Source: Orobanche coerulescens (taxonomy: Eukaryota; Streptophyta; Magnoliopsida; Lamiales; Orobanchaceae). From it: a stretch of DNA of 64,000 nt. The stretch is taken from the NCBI GenBank assembly GCA_033398695.1, contig CM065802.1:202821096-202885095 (forward strand), in the 5' to 3' direction. The position numbers were made by a program, and so were the translations under genes. Below, piece after piece: positions 44,941 through 55,283 of the stretch (within the stretch, counting starts at the first letter, position 1; each line of letters starts with the position of its first letter). The notes under the pieces were generated by a model. That model was given only the letters and a program-made list of their open reading frames with translations. It ran no database searches and was not told the origin of the DNA.

Positions 44941-46181
44941 ATGGCATGTCGTGGAGCTAGGAGAATCATGAACGACGCTCAGGGCTCTGCTGTGAACCAG
45001 TAGGAAGATAGGAACACCGCTGAAACCGTTCCAGCCGGAAACCAGCCACCGTCCATTAACCAGAATGAACAGGAGGCAGAAAACTAGAATAACGAGGGAA
45101 TGGATCCGACTTTTATTCAGAATCTCGCCCAGGCCATTGCAATGGGAATCGCTCAGGTCAACCGAGCAGAGGGGGTACCAGTCATTAACGTGAAAGAGAA
45201 TGCCGGGAAGGACCGATGACTGGGAGAAATGCTGAAGGCTAGACCAGCATTATTCAACGGATCGGGAGATAAGCATGTGGATGACTGGATATCCAAAATG
45301 GAGACTGCTTTCGAGGTAATCAGCTGTCCAGGGAATCAAAAGGTACCGTTAGGGATCAACCAGCTCTACGATACTGCAGCCCGATAGTGGAGGACCTATA
45401 AGCCGGAGGGCAGGGTAGTAGGGTGGACCGAGTTTTCCAAACTGTTGAGAGATGAGTACTGCCCAGATCAGCTCAAACTGCTCGTGCACGGAGTTTCTTC
45501 AGTACTGGACCATAGAACCTGCCGGTTCCAGAATCATTCGAGCTTATATAACCGAACTAAGCTAATGTATCTCAAATGGTTCCATCTGAAGATCAGCGAA
45601 TCTATCACCTTGCACAACGGTTTCCAGAAGATGTTCAATGCTACGCAGCTGGATTTCACTGCACAACCCTGAGGGCATATGAGGACGTGGTCACAGCGTA
45701 TGTCGGAACTGTCATTAGTTCTGACACCGGGCATAACCAGAAAAAGATGAAGACGTTTAACCAGTCGGGGAGCACCAGTAAAATGAACTCGGGAGCTTGG
45801 TTCTCCTCTAAATCAGCAGTTTTGTACCAACAGAAGGGCACATCTGACCGGTCCCTCCGCCGGAGCTGTTTCAATTGTGGCATAGCTGGACATACCATGA
45901 GTCAGTGTCGTAAGGTGGCTACAAAGTGTTTTTCGTGCGGAAGAAGTGGGCACATGTCTCTCTACTGTTCGCGGGTCAATTCTACACCAAATCCAGCTCC
46001 TCAGAGTCAGCAAGGATCGGTACAGACATCCATGGCACCCGCCGTGTCTGATTACCGATCTCCACCTTACCAAACCCCTCCATATGGTGTCGGAAGAGGA
46101 CGTGGGGGTGGGGGAGGCACTGCACCCTCCTCGGGGACACTGCCATCCAGTGTGTTCGAATTGAGGGCTACTGATGACTAG
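44941..46181 (+). pseudogene. H gag with two zinc knuckles
   Basis: The start ATG at 44941 opens MACRGARRIMNDAQ. In-frame TAG/TGA codons appear from 45001 on, and a frame change near 45570. The Gag core is recognisable (RPALFNGSGDKHVDDWISKM, then EFSKLLRDEYCP). The last 200 codons are open and carry two CCHC knuckles: CFNCGIAGHTMSQC and CFSCGRSGHMSLYC. It ends in a glycine-rich stretch at TAG 46179-46181. Confidence 0.85.
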
Positions 46182-48029
46182 ACTACACCTGCTGTCTCAA
46201 GTACACTTCTTATTAATTCGCAGCCTGTTCATGTACTATTTGATACTAGAGCGATGCACTCATTTCTATTTGTGGAATGTGTTAATCGTTTGAACCTTTC
46301 TTGTGTACCTTGTGAATCTTTTGCTGTTAAACTACCCGAGGGTAGCAGGGTTGGGGGTAATTTGGAAGTTCGAAATTGTCCGATCCGCATCGATGATCAG
46401 GGCTGGACATCAAATCTCATGGTTTTTCCACTTCAGAACGAAGATGTTATTCTGGGTATGGACTGGCTGACGATACACAGGATGATATTAGATACCTATC
46501 ACTTGACCGTTTCCATTATGACTCGTGATGGTGCCACTCACATGATCAGGGGTCGAGAACACTTCCGTACTAAGGGGTCCCTCAGCCTCCTTACAGCGGG
46601 AGTACCTTGTGACGCTCGAGAAACGTATTACTGGTGTTATGTTCTTCAGGAGGATGCATCACAGCTATCGGTTGATAACATTCCCACGGTGAGCGAATTT
46701 ACAGACATTTTCCTCGATGAATTACTAGGGTTTCCGCCACGACGGGAGGTCGATCTCTCGATCGAACTTGAGCCGGAAACGATGCCTATCTCCAAGGCAC
46801 CATACAGGATGGCACCGACTGAAATGAAGGTATTAAAGTTACAACTCGAAGAATTACTAAAGAAGGGACTGATCCGTCCGAGTACTTCACCATGGGGTGC
46901 GCCAATCCTTTTTGTGAAGAAAAAGGACAACTCCCCGCGCCTGTGTATCGATTACAGAGAGCTAAACAAAGTCACTATCAAGAACCGTTACCCACTTCCG
47001 AGGATTGATGATTTACTAGATCAACTACAGGGGGCGACTGTGTTCTCAAAGACTAGTTTATGATCCGGATATCACCAATTGAGGATTCGAGAGGAGGATA
47101 TTCCCAAGACCGCATTTCAATCAAGATATGGACACTATGAGCACATGGTGGTGGTGTTCAGCTTGACTAATGCCCCAGCTGTTTTTATGAAGTTAATGAA
47201 CAAGGTTCTGACAGATTTTCTCGATAAGTATGTGGTGGTTTTTATTGACGACATTTTAATCTATTCTCAAAACCGACAGGAGCATGAGGAACACTTGAGA
47301 CAAGTATTAAGTGTATTAAGGCAACACCAACTTTATGCAAAACTTTCTAAGTGCGAGTTCTCGATGCCGGAGGTAATATTTCTGGGACATATTATTTCAG
47401 TAGAAGGCGTCAAGGTAGATCCTCAAAAGACCGAGATAGTGATGAGTTGGGAACCACCAAGAAACGTCAAGGAAGTGAGGAGTTTTCTGGGATTGGCAAC
47501 ATATTATCGATGGTTCGTCGAGGCTTTTTCTTGTATCGCTTGGCCGTTGACGAATCTACTAAGGAAAAGTACCAAGTTTGTCTGGACAACAGATTGTCAG
47601 GAGAGCTTCGACGAGCTAAAGAGGAAACTGACTACCGCTCCAGTGTTGATACTACCGCAGGGCACGGAAGGATTCGTAATATACACCGATACATCTAAGC
47701 ATGGACTAGGATGTGTATTCATGCAAAATGACAGAGTTATTGCATACGCCTCTCAACAACTTAAACTGTACAAGGTGAACTATCTGACGCACGACTTGGA
47801 ACTGGATACAGTGGTCCACGCCCTTAAGATTTGGAGACACTACCTTTATGGGGTTACCTGTAAGATTTTTACGGACTACAAGAGTTTAAAATATATTTTC
47901 ACCCAAAGAGAGTTAAACATGAGGCAGAGGCGTTGGATGGAGCTAATCAAGGATTACGATGTGAAGATTTTATATCACCCTGGGAAGGCCAACGTCATAG
48001 CAGATGCACTTAGTTGGAAGACTGCATAG
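46182..48029 (+). pseudogene. H protease, RT and RNase H
   Basis: The protease region reads [14 protein letters not shown]: the catalytic Asp is kept, but the essential Gly of D-S/T-G is Arg. RT follows ([20 protein letters not shown]) up to a TGA at 47061-47063, then continues with [18 protein letters not shown] and the catalytic [11 protein letters not shown]. RNase H ([15 protein letters not shown], then [18 protein letters not shown]) ends at the TAG 48027-48029. The protein would be both truncated and protease-dead. Confidence 0.88.
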
Positions 48030-48965
48030 GAGTTGGCACTATCCGGTTTAACGGTACAGCCGGAATTGCAGCAGGACCTCAGGAGAAATGGTATTGAAGT
48101 ATGGATACAACACCTCCAGGGACAGTTGTGCTCAATTAACATTCATTCATCCTTGCTGCTAGAGATACGCTTAGCACAATTGGAAGACTCGGAACTGCGC
48201 ACGATCGATGCAAGAGCCGAAGGGGGAATTATTTCAGACTACAGGATCCAAGGGGACTTGATGAGATTTAAGAACAGGATCTGTATTCCCCCAAATGACG
48301 AGATTAAGCAAACTATACTAAAGGATCTGTATTCCCCCTTAGAAGCCTTATATGGTAGGAGGTGCAAGTCTCCCCTATGTTGGGATGATGCTTCTGATGT
48401 CGTCGCTACCGAGTTAGATCTGATCCAGGAATCTATTAAGAAAATTTCCATTGTTCAAAAGCACATGTTAGCAGCGCAGAGCCTCCAGAAGTCATATGTT
48501 GTGGATCTCCAGCGACTGTTGGAATTTCTAGTCGGATACCACGTTTGGGTCAAAGTATTGCCAATGCGGGGCATTCGACATTTCGGCCAGATAGGCAAAT
48601 TGAGCCCAAGATTTATCGGTCCGTTCGAAATATTAGACCGAGTTGGTGGACTCGTTTATCGATTAGCGTTGGCACTATAGTTAGACGGAGTGCATAATGT
48701 CTTCCATGTCTCCCAACTAAGAAAGTACATGTATGACCTAAGTCACAAGATTAATTTCGAAGAAGTAGAGAGTTCTAATGATGCTACCTTTAGAGAAGTG
48801 CCAATCGCAATTTTAGATCGACCCGTAAAGACACTAAGGAATAAGGCCATACCTCTTGTAAAAGTTTAGTGGTCACATCATGGCATCGAAGAAGCAACCT
48901 GGGAGATCGAGACGAGCATGAGGGAGAGTCATCCCAAGTTATTTTCTGAGTTTTGGGACAAAACT
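48030..48965 (+). pseudogene. H integrase remnant and chromodomain
   Basis: The frame 48033-48680 goes straight from the pre-integrase linker (IPPNDEIKQTILKDLYS) into [18 protein letters not shown], the end of the core. The HHCC zinc domain and all three catalytic acids are deleted. At the join, AGGATCTGTATTCCCCC occurs twice (48276-48292 and 48322-48338). A TAG at 48678-48680 and another within KV*WSHHGIEEATWE (about 48868) break the C-terminal and chromodomain parts. A hairpin AGTTTTG/CAAAACT (48949-48965) precedes the polypurine tract. Confidence 0.85.
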
Positions 48966-48983
48966 ATTTTAAGGAGGGTGGTA

Positions 48984-51239
48984 TGTAATACCACGAGTAT
49001 TACATGCTGTTTCATATCGATTACCTCATTTTTTTTAATAAATGTGCTCCATCGTGATGAATGTACTTTTATACATTATGTTTAGACCATATTATCACGT
49101 ATAAAAGCTTGTCCGCACTTATTGTTTTTGTGATGTAATTGTATGATGTTGATGATACGTCGGTGGCATACCTTGATGTCATTGAGCAATTATCGGTGCA
49201 AATATGAAGGTGGCCAACGTCTTGTTCCACGAGGAATTGCTGGACGAGTCTAAAGGGAAGTTGCGTTCTAAGGATTAAATGTAATAATAACTTAGTGAAC
49301 AACAAAACCTTAGGTACGTTATTCGCTAAGCGTTACGTACGCCAAGTATGATGGCATTACGTATGCTAAGGATTAGGCCTTACGTACGTAACACAGTCTT
49401 CAGTCTTCGGACGAGAATCTTGATCCGCGTGGTCAGGACAACTTTCGGCGTGACAACGACAGGCAAGTCAACTGGTGTTACATACGTTAACTGAGCCAGC
49501 ATTACGTACGTAATGATCGGTGTTATTTTGGGTAGTAAGTTCTGAGCTTTATTTACGTACGGTTTAACGTACGTAAAGCCATCCTGGTTTTATAAAATGA
49601 CACCTGCCCTTTCATTTCGTCCGATCCAAAAATCACTTCCTCTCTCTCATATACCATCCTCCAGCCTCCCCAATCCGATTTTAGCCTCCCTAATCGAGTG
49701 TTATCCTAGTAGAGTGGGTTGATCCAGCTCTGGAGAAGGCCTTGAGGGTGTTGTCCTTCTGTTCTTCATCGTTCCTTGTTGTTCTTCCTCGTCTCTCGTT
49801 AAGTAAGGTGAGTTATCTAACCTTTGAATCTATTTCGACATGATAGTTATGATTTCGGGTGTTGGGTAGTATAGAAATCTTAATGGTAATCAAACCGTTA
49901 AAAACTAACATTAATCATAATCGTTAAACGTAAGTCTATCTCGGATTAGAAATTCGTATACATACCGCTGTGAAAATTGTATATCGGATTGTAACATTAG
50001 GAGTAAAACTGTGTTGACGATTCTATTGTGTTAGTCATGTAATAGGTTGTGTTGAATTGATTCGATTATCGTTCTTAAACTCATTAAAATTATTAAAGTG
50101 AATTAGTTATCAAATACCGAATTAGGTGAACAATCGTAAACGACGATTATGCTGGAATTGTACTCGACCATTCCACAATAAAGTTGAAAGAAAATTTTGA
50201 ACTAGTAGTTAGTAAATAGATGATTTTGGTTGTAGTATAATCGTCTTGGATGAATATTGCAAGTAGTATTGTGATTGAAATGTTGTGGTAAATTGATAAT
50301 CCAGAAATTGAGAATCGTAAGTAGTTCACCCTATCATCAATCGTAGAATCGTGGTCCAAACGTTAGGAAGTTGAAGTAGGATAAGAACTCAATCAGTAAG
50401 GGGGAAATGTTGTTATTCGTCATCTTACGAGGTATTAATCGCGAAAATGTAATTAGGTTGAGCTCTCGATCAATAGTGGCCGTTCGATCTATCTTTACTT
50501 GAAGGGAATTACCTCGTCGGACTTGAGGCAAGTAAACCCTTGCTCGAACTATGTTATATTAAATTCCAAAATCTAATGTGTGTCACTGTTTGTAGAAATG
50601 TGCTCGTTTTACTTATCTTGTCTGGAGTATTCCTGAGTAGATACTTCTGTGACCCTTGGTTGCGACCTTGGGAGTTTTTATGTTGATATACCGTACAGAA
50701 CTGTGTTGCGGGATAAAACCTGAATGGTACCCATGTCTGGAGTATTCCTGTGTAGATGCTTCTGTGACCCTTGGTTGCGACCTTAGGAGTTTATGTGCTG
50801 ATAGATAATATTGAGTATTCTGTGATGTATTGCCTTACCGAGTAATAACATTGTACTGCGGATTTATCAGATTCTATCAATGAATTTTGTTCGTGTTGTC
50901 TAACCTAGGTTGGCTGGCACGATTCGTCGTGTGAGGCAAATTTGTTGAATATGTGCAGGACATTCCTGAAGGTTCCAGTCAGGCTTGAGCAGTGTTGTGG
51001 AGAAACCTTGTTGTTCTGTTTCTTAAATTGAACTCTGAAAACATTCCACGTTATGTAATAACCACGTATGCGGACTTGTTTTTCTTTAAAGTATTTCGTT
51101 TCGTACTTACGTTATCATGTAGATACTTTCTGCAAATTACTTTATGAATAATTTTTTAAACTCTTTAAAAACTTGCCTTGTGGGTCCCACACAGCATTCA
51201 TGGCACTGCAGCCTCCCAGAAAATTTTGGGGGCGTTACA
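48984..51239 (+). repeat. H 3' LTR (2256 bp)
   Basis: It starts TGTAATACCACGAG and ends GGGGGCGTTACA. It matches the 5' LTR minus J. The TATA box is at 49588-49598. The duplicated GTGACCCTTGGTTGC units are near 50650 and 50765. Confidence 0.92.
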
Positions 51240-51651
51240 CGTACGTTAACCTCAAGGTATAACGTACGTAATGTTCGTTGACCTGCCTGTCTCAATCGAA
51301 CTCCATGAATCCAGCCGGGCCGGTCCCACACGCCGAAAGTCAGATGCGATCTGATACCCATCGTTACCTACGTAACCCTCTAGGTTTAACGTACGTAAAC
51401 CTCAGCTCATAGCATATGTAAGTTAAACATATAGCGTGCATTATGGCTAGTATACTTAGCCAAAATTCCAAACTCATGAAGCAACATCCAAACGGAGAAA
51501 CAAAACCAACGACATGTATAAATATTTCGATTCCGAAATATCCCAATACAATATACATTGTATCAGTCAAATATAACAACACTTGTACAATTCCAAATGA
51601 ATACGTACAACACAACAGTGAAACGAAAAAAAATTACCCACGGATATTACA
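51240..51651 (-). repeat. E left LTR, segment 4 (U3 start)
   Basis: It contains the rest of the ACGTACG palindrome array (51240-51440: CGTACGTTAA, AACGTACGTAA twice). It ends GATATTACA, the sense LTR start being TGTAATATCCGTGGG. Confidence 0.8.
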
Positions 51652-52330
51652 TACTCCCCCCTTAAAAAGAATTTCGTCCCCGAAACTGAGGGTGCACAAC
51701 TCGGAATATGAACTATCCATCAGGATCTGAAAACAACATATCTAGGAATACTCCTCAATGTGAACAACTCCGCCTGAGTAGCTGGGCCAACCCGTCGGGT
51801 CCCCGCATCTTCCCTGCCCGAACACGGCGAAAATCAAGTGATAAAAACACTCAACCAAGTGCGTGATCAGTCGAATCATGACTCCTCCGCTAGAGACCAG
51901 CCAGAAAGTCGTACCAACCGCATGACTAGTAACACCAGCGTACACACCCCGTGGGAGCCACTCATTGTACATGTCTACAATCATCGGTGTACATTTCTCC
52001 GTCCTCGTCGGCATCAGAAGCCCATGCAATCTCTGACTCACGCCACAAAAGGAAAACAACAATGCACATATAGTCATCGGGACCATATCAATCGCACGCC
52101 CAAGTCCTCACAACTTGACGTCTTGGATCACAACAAGGTTTACCCAGATTATCACAAAATCTCAGGTACAACACCAAAAGAAAATAAAATCACAACAACC
52201 ATCTCAAATCTCAAGATTCTCAAATACAAGATAGATCGACAACAAACAGTTCACAACCACAATACCACAATACAGATTAAGTTAAACATTAATCCGAAAA
52301 TCAAAGAAAGGAATACATAAATCAAGGCTA
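51652..52330 (-). other. E polypurine tract, stem-loop and pol-deleted region
   Basis: TCTTTTTAAGGGGGGAGTA (51652-51670, sense) is the polypurine tract. The stem-loop AGTTTCG-GGGA-CGAAATT (51670-51687) precedes it. No RT, RNase H or integrase block is found on either strand in 51690-52330; plus-strand frames there lack domain features. Confidence 0.65.
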
Positions 52331-52334
52331 CATC

Positions 52335-53651
52335 TCAAATGTACCCAACATCGATATCCTCCAAATCATCGATCTCCTCGATCTCATCGACTCGAGAAAG
52401 ACCCAAATCTGAACCCGCTGCTCCTCCCCGGCTGTCCTTACCTTTGGCTCCCGAAGCTTGATAGGACCCCTTGGATGAAGTATGGACTGGAGTAACAAAA
52501 TCTCTCGAGGCCCGTGAGCTCTCTTGAGATTTACTGGCACTAGAACTGCTGCAGTATTTCTGAAGGTGTCCCTACCTCCCACACAGAAAACAAGCAATAG
52601 TCTGCATCGAACACTGGGTACTGCGATGTCCTACAGTATCACAATTAAAGCAAACAACGGTCGAACTCGTCGCCTGAGAAGAAGATGCTTTCCCAGCACG
52701 AAGACGGCTAAAAAATGACCTCTTGGACGTCGGAGCTCAATGTCCCTCTGAACGAATCGGCATCCTAGTCCTCTCACCATAAGAAACTGAAGGGTTCTTC
52801 CGAGCAAGATCCTTGATCAAAAGCTCTGCTCCAAGAGACTTCTCAATGAATTCACCAAGTGAGTTACAATTATGATTGAACAACTGCATCCTCAACTGCA
52901 GGTTTAGCCTCTTGCTAAAATACTTAATCTTATCCGCCTTAGTACGGATAACGGAAGAAGCAAACTGAAGAAGTCCTTGAAACTTCTCAGCAATGACAAT
53001 AACACCCTCATCCTCGATGGATTCGGGGTTCAAAACCTCTGACAGTTTGGCTTCACGAAGTGGAGGCGGATAACACCTATCTAACCTGAGAGTCCTGAAC
53101 TTGCTCCAAACACAATCACGATTGGTGGGTTTCACAGAAAGCCAGCAAGAATAAGCACCCTTACTCAAGTAGTAAGCCGCTACTGCCACCTTACTCTCAT
53201 CCGGACACTGAACCATGTCGGAGAGTTTATCAAAATGTTCAAGCAAATGAACAATGTCAGCTGGTTCCGACGAACCCTCAAAAGTAGGCGGCCCCTGACG
53301 AGATATATCGCCAACAATCTGATTCACTCCCCCGGTCTGCCCATGAAACGGCACCTGGAATCCCTGCTGCGGTGTACCACGAACCATCAAGGTCTGCATG
53401 GTCTCCATTATCTGCATCATCTGAGTCATCTGGGCTCCATTCATAATCAAGAACGTGTCGATGTGTGCACTCTCAGTCTGATTGACTTCTTGAGTATGAC
53501 GTCCCGAAGGAGAATCGGTCGCGTAGGTAACACCACCGGCCGAACTTTGATCCATCTCGACATCCGCACATGTATAAACACGAGGTTCTGGGTTCTGGCT
53601 TGTTCTGCAACCCTTACCCCCTCTGTCACGTCCTCGGATTCCTCTTTCCAT
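52335..53651 (-). pseudogene. E gag with two zinc knuckles
   Basis: The likely start is the Met at 53651 (MERGIRGRDRGGKGC, basic/glycine-rich like C's Gag start). The Gag core reads PPTFEGSSEPADIVHLLEHF, then SKGAYSCWLSVKPTNRDCVW and FRTLRLDRCYPPPLREAKL. A TGA at 52737-52739 interrupts the frame. Past it the same frame has CFNCDTVGHRSTQC and a second knuckle with an internal TAG (CFLCGR-stop-GHLQKYC), ending near 52335 with an acidic tail. It is the only protein-coding relic of E; no protease or pol is left. Confidence 0.83.
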
Positions 53652-54118
53652 ACTGAAAGAATAACGTTCGATCATGATCATAACTAAAATATGCCTCAAC
53701 GGCCAATCCAGAATGGTAAGTCAATAGCCAAATACGAGTATACATACACAAAACAATCACATCAATCATGCTAATAATAGCCAATCCAGAGCCTACATGT
53801 TCCAAAATAAATAATCATGAATCAGTCGTAGCACAAATGTCATATACAGGTTTCAACAAAACATGAATAATCAACGACATAATGAATGTATGAACATAAA
53901 AGAGAATCGAGTCCTTACACAGGTCATACGAAGCTTCGAGGTCTTGCGATACTAGTTCTCACTGACGACAACTCGATGAAAGAATAACTCATACAGTCAT
54001 TCAATTATCACGACTCACAAAACCTGAGTGTCCAAATTGTCATAACCTGACAGCCCCACTACTACCGCGTCGGTAGAGCCACATAACTTACATATCAGGA
54101 TATATCACAACCCATTGC
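53652..54118 (-). other. E 5' leader, primer site not recognisable
   Basis: The stretch between gag and the right LTR is non-coding. No TGGTATC- or TGGCGCC-type primer site is visible, and the first bases of the LTR are missing, so a deletion probably removed the junction. Confidence 0.5.
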
Positions 54119-55283
54119 TCTGGTTATTACAGTGCCATGGACCCCATGCCAGGAGATCCACCAGGCGAACACGATTAACATACATCAAACTGACCAAAAA
54201 GGGGAAATCACAATCCCTACTATGATATCCCGCATAATATTCCGATATGGAATTTCGACGACAAAAATAGGCCTACATGGCCAAAATAGAAATACAACAA
54301 CATCCATGAGCCTTGTTCGGATAATACAAAATGACAACAACTAACGAAACTGGAGTACTCCAAACTCTCTGACTGACATGAACACCGAAACAACTCGAAC
54401 TAGTATTGCATGAATGCCTCGTCGCCATCGTCATGCTCCTGTCTCTCAACTCTCTCCTCGCAAGGACCTAAAACATGAAAATATATTCCGCCCCCACTGG
54501 GTCAGTCATACAGATAATGAATATCAAATACATGTACAACATGATATGCATCCAAAGACAGAATAAATGGTACAACAATGGTAATACGAGATGCTCACAA
54601 ACCAAGGTAAGAACCGGGCCTTCGTGAAACACTATGCCCATGGCATACGACCAGTACCTGTTCAACAGTTAGAACACAAGTGCCCAACGACGAATCATCA
54701 ATATAGAACACAACAATTATCCGAAGGTAAACCAAACTAGAGCTGAAATAATTAAGAGTCACAATGCCCAAAGGCTCCAATGGAAATACCAAACATCACA
54801 ATGGCCTGAAAGCCCTCAGCTGAAGCTGAAAAATATCACAATCGCCTGAAAGCCACTTAGCCGAAGCTGCCAAACATCGCAATGGCTTGAAGCCAAATAA
54901 CCCGAAGCTGTATCACAATGAGGGCCGAAGCCACGGCACGAAGCCGTATCACCATGAGGCCATCCAATGACCGTGACCTACTGAACTGTAGGTGTTGGGA
55001 AACCAACCACGAAGGTTTAAGCCCCAAGATTACCCAAAATGAGATCACCCAATGACCTTGACCTGCTGAATTGCAGCCAGACTTACCCATAATGAGATCA
55101 CCCAGTGACCGTGACCTACTGAACTGTAGGTGTTGGGAAACCAACCGCGAAGGTTCAAGCCCCAAACTTACCCATAATGAGATCACACAGTGACCGTGAC
55201 CTACTGAACTGTAGGTGTTGGGGAACCAACTGCGAAGGTTCAAGCCCCAAACTTACCCATAATGGGATCATCAACATGACCGT
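54119..55283 (-). repeat. E right (5') LTR, part before I
   Basis: It aligns with the left LTR from GGTTATTACAGTGCC (23884) onwards, through the segment with repeated GCCGAAGC-like motifs and the 86-bp units. It breaks at catgaccg, where I is inserted; the left LTR is continuous at the equivalent point (about 29515-29535). Confidence 0.82.

Larger units (their letters stand above)
40944..51239 (+). mobile_element. H: Tekay-like Gypsy element with integrase deletion
   Basis: A complete 10.3-kb insertion (8.8 kb without J) is flanked by cgtac (40939-40943 and 51240-51244), splitting a palindrome of E's LTR. LTR ends are TGTAATACCA...TTACA. The primer site TGGTATCGGAGCC is at 44719-44731 and the polypurine tract TTTTAAGGAGGGTGG at 48967-48981. 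It carries gag, protease, RT, RNase H and chromodomain relics, but the integrase zinc and catalytic regions are deleted. Many in-frame stops are the kind made by C-to-T changes. Confidence 0.92.

Noticed and set aside
51838..52320. 160-codon plus-strand frame in E
   Set aside because: It is antisense to the element, low complexity, with no recognisable domain.
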